Source of the DNA: Gnetum montanum | Lineage: Eukaryota > Streptophyta > Gnetopsida > Gnetales > Gnetaceae | Length of the DNA: 64,000 bases | NCBI GenBank assembly: GCA_015680685.1 | Contig: MNCI01004315.1 | Location: 86,654 to 150,653, forward strand | Reading direction: 5' to 3' | Part shown: positions 11,000 to 22,102 of the stretch, piece by piece | How the letters are laid out: every line of letters starts with the position of its first letter | Numbering within the stretch: the first letter of the stretch is position 1 | Position numbers and translations under genes: made by a program | The notes under the pieces: model-generated | What the model was told of the DNA's origin: nothing | The model's database searches: none | What the model saw: only the letters and a program-made list of their open reading frames with translations

Positions 11000-11572
11000 T
11001 CATGCCTTTTGTTTTACGAGCCTCAATTTTGGATCAAGGATAATGTTGTGCTGGACGATTCGAGGGTCCAACCTAGGCATGTCCGTGTATGACCAAGCAA
11101 ATGCCTTTATGTTGTCCCTAAGCACATTCTCTAGGTCTTTGGCCAGTTGAGGTTGTAGTAATGTACTTATTTTTAAAATCTTTTTCTCATTATTAGACAT
11201 AACGATGGGGGTTTCGATCAACGGGTCTTCAGTGATATTTTCAGCTTCTATGTCAAGGGACTTTGTCATACCTTGGTAGTTATCTAGCATTTGTTGTGTC
11301 AAGGCTATGACTGCATCGTCCATTGATGAACTTAAGTGGACGAGATTTATGTCAATGTCCATTGCGATCTTTCCGTATGGCCCATCAATTATTAATGGTA
11401 TGGATAGATGCTGACAATCCATCGGGCTTGCTCCTGCCAATAAACAGAGAGCAGAATGAGGTGATGAGTATTTTTCCATGTTCTCAGGCAAGTCAAATTG
11501 TGTGCATGTGCAAAATGGTGGTTTAGCGTCACACTGAGACGCATGGCAGTTTAAGGCCATACCGGGCCGCAT
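11000..11572 (-). pseudogene. Region N-terminal to reverse transcriptase (TAT-B pol)
   Basis: About 190 codons lead into the RT with the motif run typical before gypsy RT: LEKVLRDNIKAFAWS-type sequence, then DMPRLDPRIVQHNI and LRLVKQKA. A stop separates it from KPEVALAVCNEITKL and the RT proper. In related elements this is the linker at the start of the RT polypeptide. The high-coordinate end overlaps the AGTTTA-module repeats (11535-11600), so the natural start of this pol polypeptide is unclear. It may depend on splicing across the antisense-gene interval. Confidence 0.75.
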
Positions 11573-11605
11573 GGCAGTTTAAGACCATACCGGGCCGTAT
11601 GTTTA
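11535..11605. repeat. AGTTTA modules at the start of the RT region
   Basis: Two near-identical modules, GCAGTTTAAGGCCATACC and GCAGTTTAAGACCATACC, each followed by GGGCCG, lie side by side. They belong to the same family as the arrays at 7510-7862 and 16929-17165 and mark the right-hand limit of the RT coding region. The stretch 11606-11811 holds an AT tract (TA)n at 11700-11716 and a purine-rich run with CGG/GGC repeats. Confidence 0.6.
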
Positions 11606-11811
11606 TCGAAAAATTTTCATAGGAGTGGTTCTGTGCCAAAATGTTCGACGTGGACTTCTAGAGTTGATTTACAAGGGAATCAAGATGTGGTAATTTTAAA
11701 TATATATATATATATTTTATTATTTTTTGAGAAAATTTTAACTAAAATAAGTGAAAAAGGGCAAAGAGAGACAAACCGGAAGGCGGCGGCAGTGGCAGCG
11801 ACGGCGGAGCG

Positions 11812-11820
11812 CTATATAAA
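11812..11820 (+). promoter_or_regulatory. TATA box of the antisense gene in TAT-B
   Basis: CTATATAAA lies on the plus strand, preceded by a GC-rich GGCGGCGGCAG stretch and followed by TGGGAGGG. A start about 30 bases on would give a 5' untranslated region of roughly 270 bases before the ATG at 12122. This is inside the element and opposite to its own transcription. It is the only good TATA box upstream of the spliced plus-strand gene. Confidence 0.6.
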
Positions 11821-11884
11821 TGGGAGGGTGTCATTTGTTATTACATTGCCTTGTGACCGTAATCGCGAGTGTAAATCTTGAGCA

Positions 11885-12960
11885 TAGACGACCTAGCGTA
11901 AGCGTAATTTGCTAAACCCTGGCGTAAGTGTAAGCGTGAGCGTAAGCATAAAACCCAAACCCTGAGCGTAGGCATAGGCGTCTAAACCTCAGCGTAAACA
12001 CATAGCGTAGAGGTTCCAGCATCGGCATAGAGACTCAGACTCCACCGTAGAGGCTCAGTGTAGGCGTAAATAGTTTCAACCCTTAGCGTAAACTATTGAT
12101 CCTAGTGTAGAGGACACCGAGATGGGCAAAGGCAAGGAAGTGGAAGGCCAGGGGAGGAAGATTCCTGACTTGACCTTTGCAGAGGAGAGCGAGGCTATGC
12201 TGCAATGCCTGCCCAGGTCGAGGATTCCATCATGGCCTAGATCGTCACACAAGTAGGCTCTGATCTTGCCTCTATTAGTTATTTTCATTTGCGCATGTTT
12301 CGTAGCGTAGACAGTCCCATAGAGGGCTTCGGCATATACGCCTAACATAGAGAGTTAGCGTAAAGGGTTTCGGCGTATACGCCGAGCGTAAGTTCATAGC
12401 GTAGAGAGTCTCGATAGCGTAGACTATCATAGCGTAATTTGTTTTATCAATGGACAGTGTAAAAAATTTTTCTGGCATGAAGTGTAGACGATTTTATCAG
12501 CGTATACGCTGACTATTTGTAGGTCGTTTACCGTGTCCAGCGTATACTGTTTACACAGCGTGTACATTGAAGGCTGTTATGGCGTATACGCTGAGGGTTT
12601 ATACAGCGTATATACTAAGCGTGAACAGTTAATTCTTTTCAACTGAGGTACAGCGTAGACCTGCTTTCATGTAAATTTTTTTTAGCGTAAACTTATTTGC
12701 ACAGGATTCAGCGTAAATTGTCTATACGACATATAACATAGACTGTTTACACTATTCAGCGTGGACTGTTTACACGGCGTATACGCTGATGATTTTCACA
12801 ACGTATACGCTGAGCGTGAATGGTTTGGTTGATAGCGTAAATAGTTTTTTTGTTAGCATATACGCCGGGCTTAGCAGCGTATACGCCAAGGGTAAATAGT
12901 TCTTGATAGTGTATACGCTGGGTTAGGTAGCATATACGCCGAGCGTAAACAGTTAGCAAT
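11885..12960. repeat. CGTA-type repeats and GCGTATACGC palindromes in the 5' UTR and intron 1 of the antisense gene
   Basis: The 11885-12115 part is built from AGCGTAAGCGTAA, GGCGTAAG and AGCGTAGAGG units. From about 12300 to 12960, inside intron 1, the longer palindrome CAGCGTATACGCTG (a perfect one near 12499-12512) and its variants recur about every 30-60 bases. Between copies are short AT-rich spacers such as AACAGTT and TTTACAC. The same core is found in U3 and in the leader of the element. Confidence 0.8.
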
Positions 12961-15900
12961 TTTTCTAAGTGTCGGCCTACAATGCAAACTTTTGTTTTTC
13001 GTGTCGTTTTGATGCATGGCTGATTTACGGTGGCATTTTGGTTGCTTGCAGGGACACTAAGCCTTTTCTCCTCATTGTTGAGCTAGTTGGGGTACTAACA
13101 TGGTTTGGCCCCATTGAGGCTGATGAACCTAACCCGGATCTAAGTGTTGACAACAATGGGGTCTGGTTCAGAGAAGGTGCATGCGAATTTCTGGCCTTCA
13201 TGCTGGACAATTTCAAAGTGGTTATCTAGTCGCACCTACGTGAATTGCTGGCACGGATCGTGCTTAAGGCCATGCTACCGGGAGCCGCAGAGGGTGTCGT
13301 GGTCTTCATAGAAGACATCGACAAGGGGTCGCTTGTGAATGAGGATGGTTCTTCCAGCAGGCCTAGGTCTACACACCCGTTAATGCACGTGTGGGTCCAA
13401 TTGCCGTAAGGGTAGGACTACCTCAACAACACTTTATTCTTAGCTACGCGCGTGCGCACACTGTTCTAGAACCCTCCTAGTACAGTGTACCGGGTGGATA
13501 GGTAGGACCATTTAAGTTTGTTGTTTCTTTTCGCCGTTTGGCATTTGCTTCTGTTTTGACATCCGTTCATTTGTAGGCCTAAAGTTAACCCAGAAGGAAC
13601 GTATGTTGAGGATGATGGGCTTGTTCTAGCTCGTACTGCTCTAGAGACATTTTTGGCAGGTCCCACCCTTCGTGGAGATGTTTTAGCTCAAACAAAGGGT
13701 GCTATCGTCCACTTCCACAAACGATTCTCTAGAGTGTTCGCAATGTACCAAGCTCGTGGATGGTTGCATGAAGATTGGTCAGATAAGGGACCAGTCTTCC
13801 CCCATGACTCTGGCTTAGGTAGCACTTCTAAGTCCACGACTGAAGGTAAATGAAAATATTTTCTAGGTGTGCTAATGTGTTTGTTTGACTGCTGAGGGTT
13901 ATACTGATATGATGATTTTGAATTGTATTTGCAGTTGATGTACCTCCTGGCGGGGACCCTGTCACAATGGGACGAACTGAGACTACCCTGTCAATGAAGT
14001 TCGGGGAGGTCAGTAAGGCCCAAAAATGGTTGCACACTTACACCCCTCCGTCCATTGTTCGTTGCTTAGACAACACTGGCCTTATGGAGCTCTTCACAAC
14101 CTTGAGCCCTGATGTGTCAATAGCAGAAATGATCAAGATCGTGGATTCCTTCAATGAGTCTGTCACTTACTACAGCTCCTAGATTAAGGGTGTTAAGATA
14201 GTTTTCCATCTATCGCCTGAATTCTTTTCAAACTTATTTGGTGTACCGGTGGATGGTATAACTGTAGTTGTAGACAGGGCTCATAAAGAGCTTCATACAG
14301 TTCGTGAACTAGAGGACTGGTTGGGTGTTGCCAAGGGTGCCAAGGGATTCCCTATGCAGGGGAAAGCAAAAGTTGAAGAGGTGAATGAATTATATCCTCT
14401 GTTTAGGGCATGGGTATTCCCTAAATCCCTTTCCCAGGTGCGGAGTCTTGGGGTCGAAGTTGTACGTATTATGCGCACCATCCTGGAAATCGGCATGCGT
14501 TATAACTGGGCCCAATTTTTGTTGTCGGGCCTACACAAAGAGATAGTATGATTGTGCTCGAATGTCGAGGCGCAGTCCCACTTTACTTTCACCTTCTTTG
14601 CCAGTTATCTTCGTCGCTTAGCTGAGTTTCTAGTGGTTCATGCAGACAACAAATATGTTCTACGAGATCGCAGTCAACTATCCCGCCCGTGGATCAACCA
14701 CTTATTTGAAACAGCCAAGTCCTAGGATACACCCAAGGAAATTGATGAATCCGTCTCTATCACGATAGGGGGATCATCTGGTACCTCAATCCACACATGT
14801 GACAGTGTGGGGTTGGAACCAGATGATGTGCCTTATACTGCAAAGAGAGCAGAATGGGTCATCAAAGAAACAATTGGCAAGGCCAAGTCAAGGCTGACAA
14901 AATGTGAGCGCTCGACTGAGGAGGCCTCAAATGTGGACGAGCCACGGGTTAAGTGCATACGATTCAAGATGCCTGCCCGAGGTAGGTAAACTTGGTACCC
15001 TTATTGCTTTATCGTTTTCGACTTACTCATGATTTTTACTTCGACCACTTACATGTTACTGATGCCTTCAGACTTGATTCGAGAAGTGAGGAGGCAGGAA
15101 TTAGAGACGATCATCGAAGAGGAAGAAACTAGAACGGAGTTATTGACCGATGAGGAAGAGGCCGACAAGGATCAGATGGAAAAAATGAAGGAGCTATGGG
15201 AAGACACCACGGAGACTGAGCCGGTGGATGACCAGAGTGGTGTCGATGAAATGTTCAGTAGCTTCCTCAAGGGAAAGTTGGACCTTGGTGATCCTCCAAA
15301 CCTAGAAGGGGACAGGGAACATGGTATATTTTCTTCTATTTTGTTTTATGTTTCTCTGTTAGCTGTTATTTCCATGGTATTTTACTTTTGTGTTTTCATC
15401 TCTTCCAGACGAAGGCAGCGAGACCAGGACGATGCGGCTGGACGTACCCATGAAGACGGTTCCACCTGAAAGGACCGCGGAGGTTAGTCCGTTTTGCATC
15501 CATGGGCCATTTACTTGGATAGAGATGCCAAGTAAAATGGATTTTGTAACTGGTATTGCTGAGGAAGTTGTTGAACGAATCCAGGAGGTCCACCCTGAGA
15601 TAGGTATATATATTTCGAGTTTCTTGCAACTTTTAGAGTTTCACACCTTATTTTTGTCATTTTAGCATTTGTTCTTTTCGTGTGCATAGGTGCTAAACTG
15701 AGGTGGGATCCTTTTGAGACAATTAACATAGAGAGTTTGCCTACATTATCCCCAGAAGTCGAGCAAGTGCCCAGGCCAGTTTATGAGGAAGTGGCGGAGG
15801 GTCTCGTTCACAATGCAAAATCGCTGTGGACCTGTAGGTGTTCAGTCGAACAGTTGTGGTTACAAATTCAGACAAAGGAGGAGGTTTCTGAATTGTCAGT

Positions 15901-16671
15901 TGAGCGTGATGATCTCAAGGCTCAGTATGAGTTCGCCTCTACTAAACCAGGTGGTGATCGCTCTTAGCAGACCTCCGAGGTCACGTATACCAGGTATTGG
16001 AATTTGCTCAATTGTCACACATCATTAACACGGAGACTAGCAAAGCATAAGGCTCAAATAGACCTACTGAACCTCAAGTGTCAAGATTGGAAAGCTTTCG
16101 CTTCCAAGGTACGTAAATGGGGTCAAGATGAAAAGAACCACAAACATCACTATAAGAAATCATTGAAAGAAGTGTCCATTGAAAAGCGTCAACTGGAAAT
16201 GTTTGTGGAGGGTCTGGGTCTACGCTCTGCTTTTGATACCTTTGCTCAAAACACAACTGTTGAGATGGAATCACCTACAAGGGTGATTACAACTGATTCT
16301 GGGGAGGTATCTGTGGACAAATTTCCTTTAAAGAGTCCTACCTGGTCAGCGGTTGACAAGGGGAAGGCCCTGGCAGATGTCGACCTAGGCCTCGATGGGA
16401 CCAACTGGACCAGCGTCTCAGAAGAGGAAATCCTTCGCCAGCTGGAATTCGGCTTGGGGGGATCTCCTGCGGTAAGCATTTTGTTATTATGAACTTCATT
16501 TATTGCACATTGTTTGAAATGTTATCTTTCTCTTGTTCTTACGTTGATTGTCTCTTTTTGCATTTTCAGGATGAAGGTGGTGACGATGTCTATGAAGCTG
16601 GTCCCAGTGAAGCGGGGGCCCATGATGCCAGCAGGTCTAAAGAGGACGACCCTCCCACCCCAGATGTTTAG
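12122..16671 (+). pseudogene. Eight-exon antisense accessory gene inside TAT-B (plant transposon-protein-like plus coiled coil)
   Basis: Exons are 12122-12252, 13052-13405, 13577-13845, 13935-14981, 15072-15323, 15409-15603, 15690-16471 and 16570-16671. All introns are GT-AG and all seven splice phases agree, giving about 1043 codons. The exon 4 product (HLSPEFFSNLFGVPV ... YPLFRAWVFPKS ... VRIMRTILEI) resembles, from memory, the putative plant transposon protein domain found as an extra ORF in plant gypsy elements. Exons 4-7 add charged helical sequence (ARRAE-type, KCQDWKAFASKV, YKKSLKEVSIEKR) suggesting coiled coil, and exon 8 is acidic. In-frame stops at 13227, 14180, 14549, 14721 and 15965 make this copy non-functional. 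It lies between protease and RT, opposite to both. Function is unknown. Confidence 0.8.
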
Positions 16672-16928
16672 TTTTTGTTTGTTTTGTTTTTTGACTCAAA
16701 TTTATATGGGAATTGTAAATTGAGATGAATGAAACCAGTTAACTCTTGTACTTGTACATCATTTCATATATAAAATTTTTTGTTGATTTTGAGTTTAATT
16801 GCAAACATGACACGACATTGTAAAATGTTTTGGTTCGGTTTTGTGGTTTAAGTGTAATGTGCGGATGTAATTATAAGTTGGAGTAGAATGATACACGAAA
16901 GGGGAAAACAAAGTATAAGTGGATGTTC
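16672..16928. other. 3' flank of the antisense gene in TAT-B
   Basis: About 260 bases of AT-rich sequence follow the stop. A degenerate poly(A) signal position (GATGAATGAAACC, where TAT-A has GATGAATAAAATC) sits about 55 bases after the stop. Nothing else is recognised. Confidence 0.45.
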
Positions 16929-17165
16929 TAGTTTAAGGCCATTTCAGGCCAGATTCGTACTAGTTTAAGGCCATTTCGGGCCAGATTCATACTAGTTTAA
17001 GGCCGTTTCAGGCCAGATTCGCACTAGTTTAAGGTTGTTTCAGGCCCCAGCGTAAGCAAGGAATGTTTTGAATGACATGGGTGGGTTTCTCGGTTGACCG
17101 ACCATTTCTGATCGTGGCTAGTTTTATGTCGTTGCGGACCCGGTAGTTTAACGTCATTTCGGACA
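16929..17165. repeat. AGTTTA modules between antisense gene and protease (TAT-B)
   Basis: Four nearly identical units CTAGTTTAAGGCCATTTC(A/G)GGCCAGATTC in a row (16929-17030) are followed by looser ones (AGTTTTATGTCGTTGCGGACC, AGTTTAACGTCATTTCGGAC). The spacing of the tight units is about 36 bases. The array matches the one in TAT-A at 2371-2565 and marks the end of the gag-protease frame. Confidence 0.7.
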
Positions 17166-18016
17166 ATTGTTTTTCATTATTCATTGGTTTAGTAATTTTT
17201 TGATTTTTTGCATTTTTACGTTGGGAGCAAAGTTAGCGAGTATGATTCTATATTCAGTGTCCCCTTTGCTGATCACATTGAAGGGTAATTCAGCCCAAGG
17301 GATGTCTGATGGAATTGTTTCCACATAGGTGTTTTCAGATGTTTTGGCATTTGATGTGAGTTCTGTGTTAGTTGTTGTTTCTAAGTGAGGAGGTGTATGT
17401 ACAATATCTAGCCTAGGTAGTTCTGTTTTGGGTGGATTTTTTTCTGTGTTTAAAAGATTATCGCTTGTCAGTTGTTGTTCATTTATGTCATGCTTTCTAG
17501 GCTATTCGAGCTTAACCTCTGAGCCTTGGTCTGTGTCTATGTATGATGAGATGATGGGTGTAGCAGCCTCCCCGTGTATGATGATTTCACCACCTTCATA
17601 AGGCAGGTGAATCTCTTGGTGTATAGGGGATGAGACCACTTTCAGTTGAGCTAACCAGGGCCTTCCTAATATTAGGTTGAATCCTGGCATCTCATCGATT
17701 ACTACGAAATCGACAGATGTGGGGAATTGGTCCCCTGCTATGAAGTCTAAGGTCACGGTGCCTTTAACTATTACGCGCGATCCACTAAATGATTTCAAGC
17801 ATGTGGTGGTAGTTGGTTTGATTTGCTCTGTTAGCCCGAGTTGTTCGATGATGGGATATGGGACTACGTTTGTGGCAGCTCCATCATCTACGTGGACCCT
17901 ATGTATCTGGAATTGGCTCACTCTTATTGTTATAAACATAGGGGCTGTTGTTACCTCCCCTATTTTCTTATCCACCTTGATGTTATCATTGTGGAAGCTT
18001 ACTGGTTTGGAAGCTG

Positions 18017-18113
18017 TCCCTTGGGTTGAGTACATTACCACATGAATCGAAGGTTCATTTGGANATCCCTTGGGGTGAGTACATTACCACATGAATCGAA
18101 GGTTCATTTGGAG
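18017..18113. other. Assembly join: duplicated contig end around N at 18064
   Basis: The 47 bases before the N (18017-18063) recur after it with one mismatch, offset by 49 bases. The offset is not a multiple of three, so it produces a false frameshift in the protease-proximal part of gag-protease. Confidence 0.88.
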
Positions 18114-19809
18114 GCAAGTCCTCGCTTACTGGGATAGACGTTAGCATGCGCACCAAAGCTTCACGATGTGTTTGAGATGTTAAAACTAGGTCATATAAGC
18201 TTAGTGAAGTGTTCTTTTGTTTGAGCGCTTGTGTGACCTTTGTTAGGGCTGTTGCTAGGTCTCTACTGTTGGGTGCGTGTTTATCGACAGTGACTTGGTC
18301 CATTGGGCCTAACATTTTTATTTCGTGCATCATTGGTTTATCCTCCTTTCTCAGAATTGTTGATTCGGGCGTATCATGTTTTCTGGATGATTCCCCCTTG
18401 TGGCATGCATTTGGTTTATCGTTACGTTGTGTCATGGGTATCATATTTAATGGAGTAGGTTTAGGAGGTCCTAAGCCTAGCCGTTGATGCTCCTTTTCCA
18501 AGCGCTCGCGCATAAGCTTGTCTGCTAAGCGTTCTCGTGTGTGACGCGGGGGCACGATTGGTTTTGAGGCCTCAGGTTGCCTTGGGATTCGTACTACGTA
18601 TGGAGTCGGATGGGGTTGCAGTTGGACAGTCACCTACGGTTGGGTGCCAAACTGGCTAGGCACCTTGATGACGCAGGGGCTTGGTTTAATTTGTGTCTGG
18701 GAAGTAGAGGATTTGGGATCACTAGGACGTTCGGGTGTCCTAATGACGTATGGGGTTAGTTTAGGTAGAGTTTGGACCTCCGCTGTTGCGACTGCGGGTG
18801 ACACTCGGACTACGAAAGGGGAAGGGCGAGTAGGAGGGGTTGGTAGATTTGAGGTAGTGACGGCAGGAGGCATACACACCACATATGGTTTTTCACGTGT
18901 CAGGATGTTAGAAGTTGCCACGGCGGAGGGTACGCGGACAACATGTGGCTGCTGCGGGGCATATGATGATTGAGGCATGAATGTTGATGTAGTGGGAGGA
19001 ATACGTACTACAAATGGCTTGTTAGGAGTTTGTTGTTCATAGTCAAAGTAGATGGTGTTAACGCTCGGCGTTTCAGGTTCATTATCTAGGCAGATTGTGT
19101 TGATAACGTACGGTGCCTCCTTGGTATTCAGAGGGTCTTTGTAGACACCCATAGCCTGGTTCTGCGGTTGGACCGGGTTGGCCTCATCAAAAGTGATTTG
19201 GCCTCCGTCGATCATTTGTTGTATGTCTTGTCTCAAGGTGAAACAGTAATCCGTGCCATGCCCATTACGTTGGTGATAGTCATAGAAGCGGTCCATCCTA
19301 AAACCTTTGGGTACTGGGGGCTCATCCGGCATTGCCAAGCTTGGGTTCTAAACCAGTTGATAGAACCGATCATGTCTCTGGATAGCAGCAAGGGATAACT
19401 TTTTGTGTTTCATTAATCCAGCTTTCAGGAGTTGATCAAATAGCTGGGATGGCTTCATAGGCAATGGCATATATTGGGAGGGTTCTTTCCTCTCAAAGTT
19501 TCTCGTACGGTTTTGTGTTGGGTTCTACGATGATGATGATTCTAGTGCAGTTGTGGGAGTAGGTTTAGCATAATTAGTAGGGGCAGCAGGCAGTTTGTTT
19601 GGTTGTGCCACATTTGCTTGTTGCACTTCCGCTATTGCCGCTATAGTTGTTTTAGCCTTTTCCTTGTCTTTTTTACTGTGTTGATTTTTAAAGGCTAAAT
19701 AGGTAGGATCGTGGCTATTTTGAGCCGCCTCTTCTATATTTTTAATTTGTACAAAGGCTTGATTAAGGTTACGCACATTGAGATAATATAACTTGGATTT
19801 GAAAAATCC

Positions 19810-19911
19810 GTTAACAGCCCCCTTTAGAATGGTGAGCAGATATGTCTGGGGGATTGGCTNTGTTAACAGCCCCCTTTAGAATGGTGAGCAGATATGTCTG
19901 GGGGATTGGCT
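19810..19911. other. Assembly join: 50-bp duplicated contig end around N at 19860
   Basis: Bases 19810-19859 and 19862-19911 are identical. The offset of 52 bases causes a false frameshift in the gag domain; upstream and downstream gag segments fall in one frame once this offset is counted out. Confidence 0.9.
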
Positions 19912-21540
19912 CGTGTAGCTCATTGAGAGTAGCACTCCACCTTTGGATGAACTTTTGTACGGGTTCCAGAGGTGCTTGTTTAACCTGTATAAGGCTATCA
20001 AGTGTCGCTTCAGGTTTCAAGTTATACTTGAACCTAGTCACGAATTGATGTAACAACTCTTCCAGGGAGAAGATGGAATTTCTCGGTAAGGCCCAGTACC
20101 AATCAAGTGCTCTCCCTACGAGGGACATAGGGAACACTCGCAAAATGGCATGGGACCATGCTTGAAGCAATGCGCATTCTAATCTAAATGTTATAAGATG
20201 AGCATTGGGGTCTGTTTCCCCATTATATTTAGTTAGCGTGGGTAATGATACACCTTTGGGCAAGGTTAGGGACGGAACGGAAGAGCTGATGGGATCATCA
20301 TGGTAAAAGTCCACTACCTTCAACTCTTCGTCGGTAGCTGTTTTGAGGCGTTTGACCTTGTCAGTTAATTCCTGCATTAGTTTTTTAGCATCTGCCCAGT
20401 CTTGGGCGCTAGGTGACATGGCAGCTTGGGGATTTTGTGCAGTGTACAGATTAGATTGTTGAATAGTAGGTTGGAAGGCTGAAAGCTGTGTAGTTAGCGG
20501 TTGTGCTTGTGGAATGTTTATAGTAGATGGCATAAGGGGCTGCCTATTGTGAGTAAGGGGTTGCTATTGTTGTGGTTGTGTTTGGGGGATGTTGACCGGT
20601 GGCATTGTGTGAGGTGGTATGTTGTAGTGAAGGGGTTGATGTGGTTGAGCACCCATCGCTGCCCATTGCCCAGTCATGTTTTGTGTAGGAATCCCCTGAA
20701 CTTGTTGAGTTATGGCGGTAAAAGGGGCTCCGTGAGTTTGGACCTGGGGAATATAATGGGTAGACGTAGATGCCAGTATCACATGCGGCATCCAGATCAC
20801 GCGAGGTGGGAAGGTTGCCCCTACATTATTTTGAGGGGGTTGCATTTGTAAGAATGGGGGTGCCGTAGTTGCAGGAAGAATTGCGAGGGGAAGCATGTTG
20901 ATTTGAACGTCGGTTGGTGGAGGAATGGGGACAAGTGCGGCTTCGTCTTGTTGAGGCACATGCGCTTGCATGATGTTTAGTGGCTGGAGGGATGAAGTTT
21001 CGTCCATGAATAGATGAAATAGTAGGTTTATATAAGTTTGTGGGCTAAGGGTGTGGTATGAGACTTCATGCTCAGATTGGGCAACGAACTCATTCTCCTC
21101 TTCCGGTTGAGGGTTTACTACAGGCTGATCTAGCAACTGGCTCCTTTGCAGGAGGAATTGTGTGATGAGCTCAGAGTAAGGCTCTAGAACAAGAATGATA
21201 TCATACAGGGAAGGAATGAACTCTTGCCCTCCCCTGTAGAAAAGCTCATATTGCCTTTTAACTTCTATTTCGGCTCGGTCCACAGCTAAGCCGGCTTGTA
21301 TTTTCAAGCATATGAAGTTGTACTGGTCTTAACTTATGATGTTAGACGACGGGTTACTTCCTTGCAACCTAAGGGATCGGCGAGGCCCCACTGTGGGTTG
21401 TGCCGCAGGCTGTTGGACTACGGGCTGTTGGCCAGCCATGGTGCCCACGATGTCGGTGACTTGGGTGGTTGTAGTGGTGGTGTTTGCAGTGTTCATGATG
21501 AGCAGTTGAGAATATGTGGCAGTGAAGGGATATGGAATTA

Positions 21541-22082
21541 GTCTACTTAGTGCAGCGTAAACCTACTTTCGTGGCGTACAGCGTATACACTGGGTCTCAG
21601 CGTATAGGCTTCAGCGTAGATAGCATGTACGTATGCAGCGTATAGTGTCAGCGTAGAGAATCTACGGTGTAGAGTGTGCAGCGTATACGCTCATCAGCGT
21701 ATACAGCGTCAGCGTACAGCGTAAACGGGGTTACAGCGTATAGAGTATAGCGTACATGGATGGCAGTGTAAACAAGTTTAGGGCGTAGCATAGACAAAGT
21801 CAGCAGCGTAATTATGCAGTGTATGTTAGGCAGCGTAGACGCTGGGGATTTTGCAGACAGAGTCAGCGTATGGTTGACCGCGTAGACACTGAGAGACTGG
21901 CAGATGGTAAGTTTTAAATGGGGCAGCGTAGATGCTCAATAGCGTAGACGTTGGATGGTTTGTAGACAGTAAGTTTTAACAAAGCAGCGTAGACACTAGG
22001 AGGTTTGTAGATAGGGTCGATGTATACTCGATAGCGTAGACGCTGGGAGTTTCTGAAGCACAGTGAGTTTAAGGCAGAGGCC
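21541..22082. repeat. CAGCGTA-type repeats in the untranslated leader of TAT-B
   Basis: Between the primer site and the gag start the leader is built of short units: CAGCGTATAC, CAGCGTAGACGCTGGG, AGCGTACAGCGTAAAC. They are recognisably the same family as the U3 palindromes, though most copies here are the half-site AGCGTA. TAT-A has the matching block at 24980-25430. No ORF is present. Confidence 0.8.
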
Positions 22083-22102
22083 CTCCTTCTAGTGCCAATT
22101 TT
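22083..22102 (-). other. Candidate primer binding site of TAT-B
   Basis: Immediately inside the 5' LTR, the minus strand reads AAAA then TTGGCACTAGAAGGAGGG. TAT-A has TTGGCCCTAGAAGGAGGG at the same place (25452-25471). Position and the leading TGG fit a tRNA primer site; I could not assign the tRNA. Confidence 0.55.

Larger units (their letters stand above)
17190..21496 (-). pseudogene. gag-protease polyprotein of TAT-B
   Basis: The start ATG is at 21496 (MNTANTTTTTTQVTDIV). Order: N-terminal Gln/Pro-rich region with runs of PQ and NIPP (20560-21300); retrotransposon gag domain around YNGETDPNAHLITFRL to LLTILKGAV (19860-20260); Lys/Glu-rich stretch (19525-19776); a zinc-knuckle-like box RFYDYHQRNGHGTDYC whose first Cys is Arg here (19220-19300); proline-rich linker with PYVV/PFVVR units (18050-19100); protease with VDDGAATNVV, a degenerate form of the D-[ST]-G active site, and LILGRPWL (17502-18041); then a tail to about 17190. 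Two apparent frame changes, at 19860 and 18064, are assembly duplications of 52 and 49 bases. Outside them one frame holds throughout, broken only by stops such as TAG at 20561 and 19522. Confidence 0.9.

Noticed and set aside
11885-12120. Telomere-like repeats (AAACCCTGG, AACCCAAACCCTGAG)
   Set aside because: Only isolated partial matches to the plant telomere unit within CGTA-type repeats; no tandem TTTAGGG run.
13025-13216. Minus-strand frames opposite the antisense gene (also 14293-14496, 16246-16479) as missing RT or linker sequence
   Set aside because: No RT, protease or gag motifs; the plus-strand exons give consistent phases and homology between copies, so these are shadows.
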